Source: CAZUDI01 sp964618975
GTDB taxonomy: Bacteria > Desulfobacterota > Desulfomonilia > UBA1062
DNA length: 24,708 nucleotides
Assembly: GCA_964618975.1 (NCBI GenBank)
Contig: CAZUDI010000055.1
Location: 1 to 24,708, forward strand
Direction: 5' to 3'
Position numbers and translations under genes: made by a program. A model generated the notes under the pieces. It was not told where the DNA came from and did no database searches. It saw nothing but the letters and a program-made list of their open reading frames with translations. This document shows, piece by piece, positions 14,183-21,964 of this stretch. Position 1 is the stretch's first letter, and each line of letters begins with the position of its first letter.

Positions 14183-14680
14183 TCAGTCGCCCGCGGGCTC
14201 GATGTCCGGATAGAGCTTGTGCAGGCACTCGGGACAGATGCCGTGGCTGAAATCCGCCTCGGAGTGGTCGCGGATATAGGCCTCCAGCTGGTGCCAGTAG
14301 CCCTGATCGTCGCGGATCTTCTTGCAGTGCGCACAGATGGGCAGGATACCCCGCAGCTGCCGGATCTCGGCCAGGGCCCGCTGCAGCGTGGCGTTGCGCT
14401 GCTGCAGGGCGGCCTGCGCCCGGACGGCCTCATGCCAGCGTCTGAACGCGAAGACCGTCAGGCCGAGGACCATCACGAGCGCCACGGTGATGAGCTCGTC
14501 CAGTTCCCTGCTCTCATGCGCCCGGGTGAAACGCACGATCGCCTCCAGGAGGTCGTAATAGACGGCCACGGCATACACGCCCAGGCCCGCCAGCGCGAGG
14601 ATGACGAGATCCCCACGCCAGCGCGTCCCGACAACCTCCAGCTCCTGCCCGCCGTCGAGCGGGGATGCCTCTGCCTGCAT
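14183..14680 (-). CDS. Two-helix membrane protein with C-terminal CxxC...CxxC module (sensor-associated)
   Basis: A 165-residue protein with two membrane helices (about 23-42 and 62-79), a short coiled coil (84-108), then a compact cysteine module: LPICAHCKKIRDDQGYW (113-129) and GICPEC (147-152), with Cys116, Cys119, Cys149 and Cys152 likely binding zinc. This module is common at the C-terminus of deltaproteobacterial sensor kinases, PAS proteins and response regulators. Here it is attached only to a membrane stub, with no kinase, PAS or receiver domain, so it may be a redox or metal-sensing partner. I chose ATG 14680, preceded by AGGAAGGTGG, over an upstream in-frame ATG at 14755. The RDHSEADFSHGICPEC stretch is the most conserved-looking part. 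Confidence 0.8.
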   Translation of the reverse strand: MQAEASPLDGGQELEVVGTRWRGDLVILALAGLGVYAVAVYYDLLEAIVRFTRAHESRELDELITVALVMVLGLTVFAFRRWHEAVRAQAALQQRNATLQRALAEIRQLRGILPICAHCKKIRDDQGYWHQLEAYIRDHSEADFSHGICPECLHKLYPDIEPAGD

Positions 14681-14861
14681 AATGCCACCTTCCTTTGGGC
14701 GGTCGCCCGCCCGCCTGCCGTCCTTCCAGTGACCGGCCCTAACGCCCGTGAACAACAGGTCCCCCCCTGCCTGGCCGGTGCATCAGCACCCCTGCCGCCG
14801 GAGGCGCAAGGGAGCCCCAGGGCCTGCCCCGGAGTTCCTCCTGTATCTCAACGCTCGAAGT

Positions 14862-14900
14862 AGCCACCGCCCCGGGAGGGGACCTCCCGGAGCGGTGGCT
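14862..14900. terminator. Long hairpin downstream of the SDR gene
   Basis: AGCCACCGC-C-CCGGGAGG (14862-14879) pairs with CCTCCCGG-A-GCGGTGGCT (14883-14900): 17 pairs with one central mismatch and a 3-base loop. It lies 31 bp past the SDR stop on the minus strand. No T-run follows, yet it is the obvious end point for that transcript. The rest of the 250-bp gap holds two small stems (14697-14712 and 14777-14790) and no gene. Confidence 0.6.
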
Positions 14901-14931
14901 AGCATAATATATCGGCTGAAAAGCTAACGGA

Positions 14932-15840
14932 CTACAGGAGCAGCGGCCCCAGCTCGCCCAGGATCTCGGCCCCCTGGCTGAAGAGCTTGAAGGGCTCCAG
15001 GGCGGTGATCCGCTGCCAGTTGTCGCGGATCTCTTCGGGGGTGGGCACGCTCGTCCCGTCGCCAAGCGCGGCCCCCGGTCCGGTGACGATGGCCGAGCGG
15101 CTGTAGTAGCCGCCGGCGGCGTTGATGATCATCCCGGCGTCCTGGCAGTCCTCGGAGCACAGGTAGAGCACGGCCGGGGTCACGCACTCGGGCTTGAGCT
15201 TGGCGAAGATCTCGGGCGGCATGATGTCCTCGGTCATGCGCGTGGCCGCCGTGGGGGCGATGAGGTTGGCCTTGATGCCGTATTTGGCCCCCTCCAGGTT
15301 GATCACGTTGGTAAGCCCGATCATGGCGGTCTTGGCCGCCCCGTAGTTGGCCTGGCCGAAGCTGCCGAAGAGCCCCGAGCTCGAGGTGGTCATGACGATG
15401 CGGCCGTAGCCCTGCTCCTTCATGTGGACAAAGGCGGGGCGCGTCACGCAGTAGGTGCCCCTCAGGTGCACCGCGATGACGGCGTCCCACTGGGCATCCT
15501 CCATCTTGGCAAAGCTCTTGTCCCTCAGGATCCCGGCGTTGTTCACCAGGATATCGAGCTTGCCGAAGGATTCGATGGCGGTCTTCACGATGGTGGCCCC
15601 GCCCTCGACCGTGGCCACGTTGTCGTAGCTGGCCACGGCCTGGCCGCCGGCCTCCCGGATCTCTTGCACCACCATGTCGGCCGCGGACTGATCCCCGCCC
15701 AGGCCATCGCGCGCGCCGCCCATGTCGTTGACCACCACCCTGGCACCCAACCGCGCCAGCTCAAGCGCATGGATACGCCCCAGGCCGCCGCCGGCGCCCG
15801 TGATGGCCGCCACTCTTCCACTGAAATCGATCTTGCTCAT
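14932..15840 (-). CDS. Short-chain dehydrogenase, (3R)-hydroxyacyl-CoA dehydrogenase type
   Basis: A 302-residue classical SDR with an extra C-terminal tail of about 50 residues. The cofactor motif is TGAGGGLG (14-21), with NNAG at 99-102. The catalytic residues are Ser152, Tyr165 and Lys169 in the segment SSSGLFGSFGQANYGAAK. The NDMGGARDGLGGDQSAAD region (37-54) and the GQANY form are characteristic of the dehydrogenase domain of peroxisomal multifunctional enzyme type 2 and its bacterial relatives, which oxidise (3R)-hydroxyacyl-CoA with NAD+. That suggests a role in fatty-acid, alicyclic or aromatic acid degradation; no other pathway gene is adjacent, so the substrate is inferred. AAAGGAG sits about 7 bases before the ATG. 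It is divergent from the moxR-bat operon. Confidence 0.85.
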   Translation of the reverse strand: MSKIDFSGRVAAITGAGGGLGRIHALELARLGARVVVNDMGGARDGLGGDQSAADMVVQEIREAGGQAVASYDNVATVEGGATIVKTAIESFGKLDILVNNAGILRDKSFAKMEDAQWDAVIAVHLRGTYCVTRPAFVHMKEQGYGRIVMTTSSSGLFGSFGQANYGAAKTAMIGLTNVINLEGAKYGIKANLIAPTAATRMTEDIMPPEIFAKLKPECVTPAVLYLCSEDCQDAGMIINAAGGYYSRSAIVTGPGAALGDGTSVPTPEEIRDNWQRITALEPFKLFSQGAEILGELGPLLL

Positions 15841-16159
15841 GGTCCACTCCTTTCATGCTGTGCGTTCTGTTCCCCAAAAGGGGGATGCCGAAGCCTTCCA
15901 AGAGCGGCCGGCCCTTCCCCTGTCACACGCCGTGCTGTGCTCGAGCCGTGTCTGTGCGGAGATCCGCCTGCGGGGGTGTTTAAAGGGCATCTGGCCGCTT
16001 GCCACATAGAATTACCCGAATTTTCTTCAAGTATCCAGACCTATCTCCCGCAGGCCTTCCCCATGGGCCCGTGAAGCACCGACCCCTTCTTCACGGGGGC
16101 TTGAAATTTTCCGCGCAGTGCGCTTTATACACATAATTGCAATGACAGGAGGATAACCC
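15841..16159. other. 319-bp divergent intergenic region between SDR and moxR
   Basis: No gene is seen. Near the moxR side are a 9-bp hairpin (16068-16097) and an AT-rich promoter-like stretch (16101-16131). For the SDR a weak minus-strand match, TTGAAG (16030-16025) and TATGTG (16008-16003), has a 16-bp spacer. The remaining sequence is unremarkable GC-rich spacer. Confidence 0.5.
16068..16131 (+). promoter_or_regulatory. Hairpin and weak sigma-70-like promoter upstream of the moxR-bat operon
   Basis: CCCGTGAAG (16068-16076) pairs with CTTCACGGG (16089-16097) around a 12-base loop. Directly after it, TTGAAA (16101-16106) and TTATAC (16125-16130) are 18 bp apart. The hairpin arms could be operator half-sites just upstream of the -35. 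The moxR ribosome site (AGGAGG) lies 20 bp further on. Confidence 0.3.
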
Positions 16160-17140
16160 ATGGACATTCAGGAACTCACCCGGAGAGTCGAGCAGGCCGG
16201 CCTGGTCCTCGGGCAGATCACATCCGAGATCGGCAAGGTGATCGTGGGTCAGAAGAACCTGGTGGAGCGGCTGCTCATCGGGCTTTTGTGTGAGGGGCAC
16301 CTGCTGCTGGAGGGGCTGCCGGGGCTGGCCAAGACCACGGCCGTCAGGACGCTGGCCGGGGCGCTCGACACCACCTTCGGGCGCATCCAGTTCACCCCCG
16401 ACCTGCTGCCGGCCGACATCATCGGCACGCAGATCTACCGGGCCTCCAGCGGCACCTTCGAGGTCAAGAAGGGCCCCATCTTCCATAACATCATCCTGGC
16501 CGACGAGATCAACCGGGCCCCGGCCAAGGTGCAGAGCGCGCTGCTGGAGGCCATGCAGGAGAAGCAGGTCACCATCGGCGAGACCACCTTTACCCTGGAA
16601 AAGCCCTTCCTGGTGCTGGCCACCCAGAACCCCATCGAGCAGGAGGGCACCTATCCCCTGCCCGAGGCCCAGATCGACCGCTTCATGCTCAAGATCCGCG
16701 TGGGCTACCCCAGCGAGGCCGAGGAAAAAGAGATCATGACGCGCGTCTGGGCCGGGGAGGACGGCGGCATCCGCCCGGTGATCGACCCCGCGCGTCTGCA
16801 GGAGGTCCGGGAGGTGATGAAGGCCGTCCACATGGAAGACAAGCTCCTGGACTATATCGTGCGCATCGCCGGTGCCACGCGCTCACCGGGCGATTTCGGC
16901 CTGAAGCTCGGGAACCTGATCAGCTACGGCGCCTCGCCCAGGGCCTCCATCTGGCTGGGGCTGGCCTCCAAGGCGCACGCCTTCATGGCTGGGCGCGCCT
17001 ATGTCACCCCGCAGGACATCAAGACCATGGCGCCCGACGTGCTGCGCCACCGCATCATCCTGAGCTACGAGGCCGAGGCCGAGGGACAGAGCACCGACGA
17101 TATCATCGCGGCCATCCTGGAGCGCATCGAGGTGCCCTGA
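16160..17140 (+). CDS. moxR: MoxR-family AAA+ ATPase
   Basis: A 326-residue MoxR ATPase, first gene of the bat operon. Walker A is GLPGLAKT (52-59), Walker B is IILADEI (111-117), and sensor 1 is LATQNP (153-158); the C-terminal lid helices follow. MoxR proteins act as chaperone-like ATPases that activate or remodel VWA-domain partners, and here four such or related partners follow at once (DUF58, BatA, BatB). AGGAGG precedes the ATG. The stop TGA overlaps the ATG of the next gene (TGATG), so translation is coupled. Length and motifs are normal for the family; nothing is missing. Confidence 0.95.
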   Translation: MDIQELTRRVEQAGLVLGQITSEIGKVIVGQKNLVERLLIGLLCEGHLLLEGLPGLAKTTAVRTLAGALDTTFGRIQFTPDLLPADIIGTQIYRASSGTFEVKKGPIFHNIILADEINRAPAKVQSALLEAMQEKQVTIGETTFTLEKPFLVLATQNPIEQEGTYPLPEAQIDRFMLKIRVGYPSEAEEKEIMTRVWAGEDGGIRPVIDPARLQEVREVMKAVHMEDKLLDYIVRIAGATRSPGDFGLKLGNLISYGASPRASIWLGLASKAHAFMAGRAYVTPQDIKTMAPDVLRHRIILSYEAEAEGQSTDDIIAAILERIEVP

Positions 17141-18021
17141 TGCTGCCGGAAGAGCTGCTCAAGAAGATCCAGCAGTTCCACTTCAAGACGCGCCACCTGG
17201 CCAACGAGCTCTTCGCCGGGCAGTACGTGAGCGCCTTCAAGGGCCAGGGCATGGAGTTCGCCGAGGTGCGTGAATACCAGGCGGGCGACGATATCCGCAG
17301 CATCGACTGGAACGTCTCGGCCCGCTACGGCCATCCCTTCGTCAAGATCTATCACGAGGAACGCGAGCTCACGCTCATGCTGCTGATCGACCTCTCGGGC
17401 TCCGAGCAGTTCGGCACCCGGGGCCGCTTCAAGCGCGAGCTGCTGGCCGAGCTGGCCGGCATGCTGGCCTTCCTGGCCATCCGCACCAACGACAAGGTGG
17501 GCGCCATCCTCTTCAGCTCCCAGGTGGAAAAATTCCTGCCGCCCCAGAAGGGGGCGCCCTACGTCTGGCGGCTCATCCGGGAGATCTTCGCCTATGAGCC
17601 GGCCGACCCCCGCACCGATATCGACCGGGCGCTTAACCACCTCAACCGCGTGGTCAAGCGCCACGCCATCGTCTTCCTCATCTCGGACATGCAGGACGAG
17701 GGCTTCGACAAGAGCCTGCGCCTGACCGCCCGCAAGCACGACCTGACCATCCTGCGCCTGAGCGACCCGGCCGAAGAAAGGCTGCCCGCGGTGGGGCTGC
17801 TGCGCGTGGTCGACCCCGAGACCGGGGAGCAGGGACTGATCGATACCGGCAACCCGGCCCTTAGGCGGCGCTGGGAGACGGAATGCGCCCGCCGGGATGC
17901 CGCCCTCAAAGACCTCGCGGCCCGCGCCGGGGCCGACCTGGTGGAGCTGAGCACCGACCGCGACGTGATGGAGCCGCTCTCGCGGCTCTTCCTCGCGAGG
18001 AGAAAACGCCTCAATGTCTGA
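17140..18021 (+). CDS. DUF58 protein (VWA-like MoxR partner)
   Basis: A 293-residue DUF58 protein. The family signature spans GQGMEFAEVREYQAGDD (35-51) followed by IRSIDWNVSAR (52-62). A VWA-like fold follows, with DLSGS at 84-88 in the position of the MIDAS DxSxS metal site. Unlike many DUF58 proteins it has no N-terminal membrane helices, so it should be cytoplasmic and accessible to MoxR. In the canonical moxR-DUF58-batABCDE arrangement this protein is thought to bridge the ATPase and the membrane VWA proteins; its biochemical activity is not established. Its start overlaps the moxR stop and its last 8 bases overlap the next gene. Confidence 0.92.
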   Translation: MLPEELLKKIQQFHFKTRHLANELFAGQYVSAFKGQGMEFAEVREYQAGDDIRSIDWNVSARYGHPFVKIYHEERELTLMLLIDLSGSEQFGTRGRFKRELLAELAGMLAFLAIRTNDKVGAILFSSQVEKFLPPQKGAPYVWRLIREIFAYEPADPRTDIDRALNHLNRVVKRHAIVFLISDMQDEGFDKSLRLTARKHDLTILRLSDPAEERLPAVGLLRVVDPETGEQGLIDTGNPALRRRWETECARRDAALKDLAARAGADLVELSTDRDVMEPLSRLFLARRKRLNV

Positions 18022-19006
18022 AAAGCCCCGTCACCCGCACCGAGCTTTCCGCCTTTGGGCCATGGCCTGGATGCTGGTGCTGATCCTGGGCCCGGCCGCC
18101 CCGGCCACCGCCGCCCCGGCGGGCCCAACGGCGGTGCCCCCAACGGAGGCGCCCCCAACGGCAGCACCCCGGCTGGAGGCCCACCTCGACCGGGAGCGCG
18201 CCCCGGTGGGCGCCGGCGTGACGCTCACGCTGGACTACCGCCTGCCCGAAGGCGCCCGCCTGCCGGACGATCCGAAGATCGAGGGCCTCGAGGGCCGGAG
18301 CGTCACGCAGCTGGAGTATGCCCCCGGCCGCATCGAGGTGCGCTTCCTGGTGGATGCGCTTAAGGATCTGAGCCTGGGGCCCTTTGCCCTGACCTACCTC
18401 GATGCGGCCGGCGCCCCTAAGCGGGTCGCGTGTGCCGCGCTGAAGCTCGAGGTGCTCAGCAACCTGGAGCCCTCCCCCGAGCAAAGACAGCTCAAACCCA
18501 TCGAGGGCATCATCCCCACGCGTCCCCTCTGGCTTGCCTGGGCGCTCTGGACCGGCCTCGGGGTGCTTGTCCTGCTGGCCCTTATGGGCCTCGTCTTCTG
18601 GCTGCGGCACCGAGCGGGCCTGAAGGCCCGGCAGGCCGCCCTCCTCCCGCCGCACGTGCGCGCATACGAGGCGCTCGAGGCGCTCGCCCAAAGCCCCCTG
18701 GCCGAGTCTGTCCAGGCCAAGGCCTTCTACTTCCGGCTCTCCGGGATCCTCAAGCGCTACCTGGAGGAGCTGCGGGGCTTCCCGGCGGCCGAGTACACCA
18801 CCGAGGAGATCGCCGGGCGCGTACAGCTGGAGATCGACCGCGAACTCGTCGCCCTCCTGCGGCGCGCCGACCTGGTCAAGTTCGCCCATGACAAGCCCAC
18901 GCCCTCCCGCCGGGAGGCGGACCTGCAGGCTGCGCGCGCCTACATCCGCGCCAGCGCCCCCGCAGAGGACGCGGGGCAGGCGCCCGCAGCGGGGGAGGCC
19001 CCATGA
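18014..19006 (+). CDS. BatD/DUF4381-like bitopic membrane protein of the bat operon
   Basis: A 330-residue protein in the slot where many bat operons have a DUF4381-type gene. It has a signal sequence (about 10-34), a Pro/Thr/Ala linker, and a periplasmic beta-rich domain (55-150, with LEAHLDRERAPVGAGVTLTL resembling BatD Ig-like repeats). A membrane helix (172-197) and a cytoplasmic helical domain of about 130 residues follow. The latter holds AFYFRLSGILKRYLEELRGF and a terminal ARAYI segment, like the C-terminus of BatD and DUF4381 proteins. It probably links periplasmic and cytoplasmic faces of the complex. The start at 18014 overlaps DUF58 by 8 bases, with AGGAG upstream inside that gene. 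A 15-bp unit repeated three times (18121-18165) encodes the PT-rich linker. Confidence 0.75.
   Translation: MSEKPRHPHRAFRLWAMAWMLVLILGPAAPATAAPAGPTAVPPTEAPPTAAPRLEAHLDRERAPVGAGVTLTLDYRLPEGARLPDDPKIEGLEGRSVTQLEYAPGRIEVRFLVDALKDLSLGPFALTYLDAAGAPKRVACAALKLEVLSNLEPSPEQRQLKPIEGIIPTRPLWLAWALWTGLGVLVLLALMGLVFWLRHRAGLKARQAALLPPHVRAYEALEALAQSPLAESVQAKAFYFRLSGILKRYLEELRGFPAAEYTTEEIAGRVQLEIDRELVALLRRADLVKFAHDKPTPSRREADLQAARAYIRASAPAEDAGQAPAAGEAP
18121..18165 (+). repeat. Three tandem 15-bp units in the PT-rich linker
   Basis: Units at 18121-18135, 18136-18150 and 18151-18165 share the core CCCAACGG and encode repeated Pro-Thr-(Ala/Glu). They keep the reading frame, so copy-number change would alter linker length only. 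Confidence 0.7.
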
Positions 19007-20001
19007 CGAGCCTGCGCCTGGCCCATCCCGTGCTGCTGGCGCTCCTGCTGGGGCTGATCCTGGCCGGCACGCTCCTGAAGCTCAGGCGCCAGCAGACCGG
19101 CGTCACCTTTTCCACCGCTTCCGACCTGCTGCGCCTGGCGCCCGGCACCCGGCTGAAAGCGCACCTGCCCCTGATCCTGCGCACCACGGCCCTGGTCCTG
19201 CTGGCGCTGGCCGCCGCGCGCCCCCAGCTTGCAGACGTCAGCCGCGAGACCCTCTCGCCCGGGGTGGATATCATCCTGTGCCTGGACACCTCGGGGTCGA
19301 TGCAGGCGCTGGACTTCACCCTGGACGGCAAGCCGGCCATGCGTCTGACAGCGGTGCAGAAGGTGGTGAGCGACTTCATCGAGAAACGCATCCACGACCG
19401 CGTGGGACTGGTGGTCTTCGGCGAGCAGGCCTTCACCCAGGCCCCGCTCACCCTGGACAAGGGCCTGCTCCTGAACCTGGTGCAGTCGCTCACCATCGGC
19501 ATGGCCGGCGACGCCACCGCCCTGGGCGACGCCATCGCCGTGAGCGCCAAGCGCCTCAAGGACCTGGAGGCGCCCTCGAAGATCCTGATCGTGCTGACCG
19601 ACGGGCGCAGCAACGCCGGCGCACTCGGCCCGGCGCAGGCGGCCGCGGCCGCGGCCGCCTTGGGCATCAGGATCTACACCATCGGCGTGGGCGGACAGGG
19701 CGAGGCGCCCTTCCTGGTGCGCACCCCCTTCGGCAACCGCATCTTCTACCAGGAGGTCGACCTCGACGAGGAGACCCTCAGGGAGGTGGCCGCCACCGGC
19801 GGGGGGGCCTTCTTCCTGGCCTCCGACACCAAAAGGCTCTCGGAGATCTACGACCTGATCGATGCGGCCGAAAAGCGCGAGGTCAAGGTCAAGGAGTTCT
19901 TCCACTTCGAAGAGCTCTACCACCTCTGTCTGATCCCGGCGCTGCTGCTGCTGGCGCTCGAGCTGCTGCTCTGCCTGAGCGTGCTGAGGGTGGTGCCATG
20001 A
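19003..20001 (+). CDS. batA: BatA, VWA-domain membrane protein
   Basis: A 332-residue VWA protein with N-terminal membrane helices (about 7-25 and 55-72), a VWA domain, and a C-terminal helix (about 305-328). The MIDAS metal site is complete: DTSGS (95-99), Thr172 (GDATALGD), and TDG (199-201). The topology puts the VWA domain between the membrane spans. It is expected to bind a protein partner in a metal-dependent way, probably BatB or a BatD-type protein, under control of MoxR. The start ATG overlaps the previous stop as ATGA, and its own stop overlaps the batB start the same way. Confidence 0.93.
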   Translation: MTSLRLAHPVLLALLLGLILAGTLLKLRRQQTGVTFSTASDLLRLAPGTRLKAHLPLILRTTALVLLALAAARPQLADVSRETLSPGVDIILCLDTSGSMQALDFTLDGKPAMRLTAVQKVVSDFIEKRIHDRVGLVVFGEQAFTQAPLTLDKGLLLNLVQSLTIGMAGDATALGDAIAVSAKRLKDLEAPSKILIVLTDGRSNAGALGPAQAAAAAAALGIRIYTIGVGGQGEAPFLVRTPFGNRIFYQEVDLDEETLREVAATGGGAFFLASDTKRLSEIYDLIDAAEKREVKVKEFFHFEELYHLCLIPALLLLALELLLCLSVLRVVP

Positions 20002-21020
20002 GCTTCGCCAGGGTAGCAGCGCTGCATCTCCTCTGGCTCTTGCCCCTGGTGCTCGTGGGGCTGGTCCTGGATGCCAGACGCCGCGCGCGGGACCTGGAGC
20101 GCCTGGCGGACACGCACCTGCTGGCGCGCCTGACCGGGGAGGTGCGCCCGGGGGTGCGCTTCCTGAGGGGCGCGTGCGTGCTGCTGGCGCTGGGGCTTCT
20201 GATCGTGGCCCTGGCCGGGCCGCGCTGGGGGGCGCACTACGAGGAGGTCAGCCGCAAAGGGGTGGATATCATGCTCGTCTTCGACGTCAGCCCCAGCATG
20301 CTGGTCGAAGACGTCAAACCCACCCGGCTCGAGCGCGCCCGGCGCGAGGTGCTCGACTTCCTCACGGTGATCAGAGGCGACCGCGTGGGCCTGGTGGCCT
20401 TTTCCGGGGCGGCCTTCGTGCAGTGCCCGCTGACGCTCGACTACGAGGCGCTCTCGATGTTCCTGGGCCAGCTCGAGCCCGGGCTCATCCCGGTTACGGG
20501 CACCGACCTGGGAGAGGCCATCGACACGGCCATCGGCGCCTTCGACGATAAGGAGGCCACCGACAAGGTGCTGCTTTTGATCACCGACGGCGAGGACAAC
20601 GAGGGCAAGGGTATGGAGGCCGCCGCCCGGGCGAGGGCGAAGGGCGTCAAGATCTTCGTCTTCGGCATCGGCCAGACCGAGGGCGGGCCGGTGCCCGCCG
20701 AGAAAGGCGGCTTCGCCGAGGACGAGCAGGGCCGCATCGTGCTCAGCCGCCTGGACGAGGCCGGGCTCGAGCGCATCGCCTCAATCAGCGGCGGGCGCTA
20801 TGTGCGCGCCGTCACCGGCGACCTGGACCTCGACCTGGTCTACTTTGCGGGGATCAAGTCCCGCACGCAGGACCGGGAGCTCGCCAGCGGCAAGATCCAG
20901 GTGGCCGAGGAGCGTTTTGCGCCCTTCGTAGGCCTGGCGCTCGTGCTGCTGCTCCTCGAGGGGCTGCTGCGCGAGCGCACGCGCCCCGGGGCGGGACCCC
21001 GGGCCGGGAGGCCGTCATGA
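19998..21020 (+). CDS. batB: BatB, VWA-domain membrane protein
   Basis: A 340-residue paralogue of BatA: N-terminal helices (about 7-24 and 56-73), VWA domain with MIDAS DVSPS (96-100), Thr169 (TGTDLGEA) and TDGED (196-200), and a C-terminal helix near 308-323. The DVSPSM form and the VPAEKGGFAEDEQGRIVLSRLDE segment are usual for BatB. The open frame extends far upstream, but I start it at 19998 because this ATG overlaps the batA stop (ATGA) and the protein then begins with the family's short N-terminus. The C-terminus is Arg/Pro-rich. Expected to pair with BatA in the inner membrane. Confidence 0.93.
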   Translation: MSFARVAALHLLWLLPLVLVGLVLDARRRARDLERLADTHLLARLTGEVRPGVRFLRGACVLLALGLLIVALAGPRWGAHYEEVSRKGVDIMLVFDVSPSMLVEDVKPTRLERARREVLDFLTVIRGDRVGLVAFSGAAFVQCPLTLDYEALSMFLGQLEPGLIPVTGTDLGEAIDTAIGAFDDKEATDKVLLLITDGEDNEGKGMEAAARARAKGVKIFVFGIGQTEGGPVPAEKGGFAEDEQGRIVLSRLDEAGLERIASISGGRYVRAVTGDLDLDLVYFAGIKSRTQDRELASGKIQVAEERFAPFVGLALVLLLLEGLLRERTRPGAGPRAGRPS

Positions 21021-21958
21021 CCCCGAGGCATCCACGGCCTTGCGCGAGCGCGCCCCGGGGGCGGGCTGCCGTGCTGCTCGCCGCGCTGCTGCTTTTTTTG
21101 CTGGGGGCCCCGCCGCTTGAGGCGGCCCCCGGGGCGGATACGCTCTACCGCCAGGGAGACTACCAGCAGGCCCAGAAGCTCTACGAAGAGCTCGACCTTA
21201 AGCACCCCGACCGGCTCGCCTACCGCTTCAACCGCGGCTGCGCCGCCTATCAGGGCCAGGACTACGCCGCCGCCCAGGCGGCCTTCACCAGCGTCCTGCG
21301 CCGCGCCCAGGAAGACGGGCTGCGCTTCAAGGCCGCCTTCAACCTGGGCAACAGCGCCTTTCAGACAGGCGGCTTCCAGGAGGCCGCCCAGGCCTACAAG
21401 CTGGCCCTGACCCTCCAGCCCGAAAGCGCCAAGGCGCGCTACAACCTCGAGCTGGCGCTCACCAAACTGGCCGAGCAGTCCCAGAAACAACCAGAATCCG
21501 GGCAGGAAGGGCCGCCAGAGAGCGCGGACCAGGGCGCGCCGGACCAGGGCCAGTCGGATCAGACCCAGCCGGGTCAGCAACAGGGAAAGGACCAGGAAGG
21601 CCCGGAGACCGCAGAGGGCCAGGCGGATGCAAAGCAGCTGTCCGGGCCGGAACAGCCGGGGCAGGCCGCGGAAGGGGAACAGCCCCCGGAGGGGACGGGC
21701 GCGGAGCACGGACAGACGCCCGAGGCGCCGCCGGCCGCCCCGCCCGAGCAGCCCCCCCCGGACCTTTCCGGCGAGCTGCGCCCGGCCGTAAGCGCGCCGG
21801 CCGCCCCGGACGGACAGGAGCCCCCCCCGGCCCCGGCCATCGGCCGCCAGAAGGCCGAGGCCCTGCTGGACAACGTCCAGGAAGACCGCACGCGTTACTT
21901 GAGGCTCCCGGTCCCCGAGGACAAGCGCGGCGGGGTAAAATCTGGGAAATACTGGTAA
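21017..21958 (+). CDS. batC: BatC, periplasmic TPR protein with low-complexity tail
   Basis: A 313-residue protein with a signal peptide (cleavage near LLGAPPLEA, about residue 37), two to three TPR repeats (about 40-160, including RFNRGCAAYQGQDYAAAQAA and FNLGNSAFQTGGFQEAAQAY), then about 110 residues of Gln/Glu/Pro/Gly-rich disordered sequence. It ends in a conserved-looking segment, LLDNVQEDRTRYLRL, that is typical of BatC. The TPRs probably dock BatD or BatE in the periplasm and the tail acts as a spacer. The start overlaps the batB stop by ATGA. Repetitive GGGCCAG/CCGGAG-type codons in the tail make it prone to length variation. Confidence 0.88.
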   Translation: MTPRHPRPCASAPRGRAAVLLAALLLFLLGAPPLEAAPGADTLYRQGDYQQAQKLYEELDLKHPDRLAYRFNRGCAAYQGQDYAAAQAAFTSVLRRAQEDGLRFKAAFNLGNSAFQTGGFQEAAQAYKLALTLQPESAKARYNLELALTKLAEQSQKQPESGQEGPPESADQGAPDQGQSDQTQPGQQQGKDQEGPETAEGQADAKQLSGPEQPGQAAEGEQPPEGTGAEHGQTPEAPPAAPPEQPPPDLSGELRPAVSAPAAPDGQEPPPAPAIGRQKAEALLDNVQEDRTRYLRLPVPEDKRGGVKSGKYW

Positions 21959-21964
21959 AAAGTG

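Noticed and set aside
18888..19997. Upstream extension of the batB reading frame
   Set aside because: This part is an Arg/Pro/Gly-rich shadow of the preceding gene and batA; the ATGA overlap at 19998 marks the true start.
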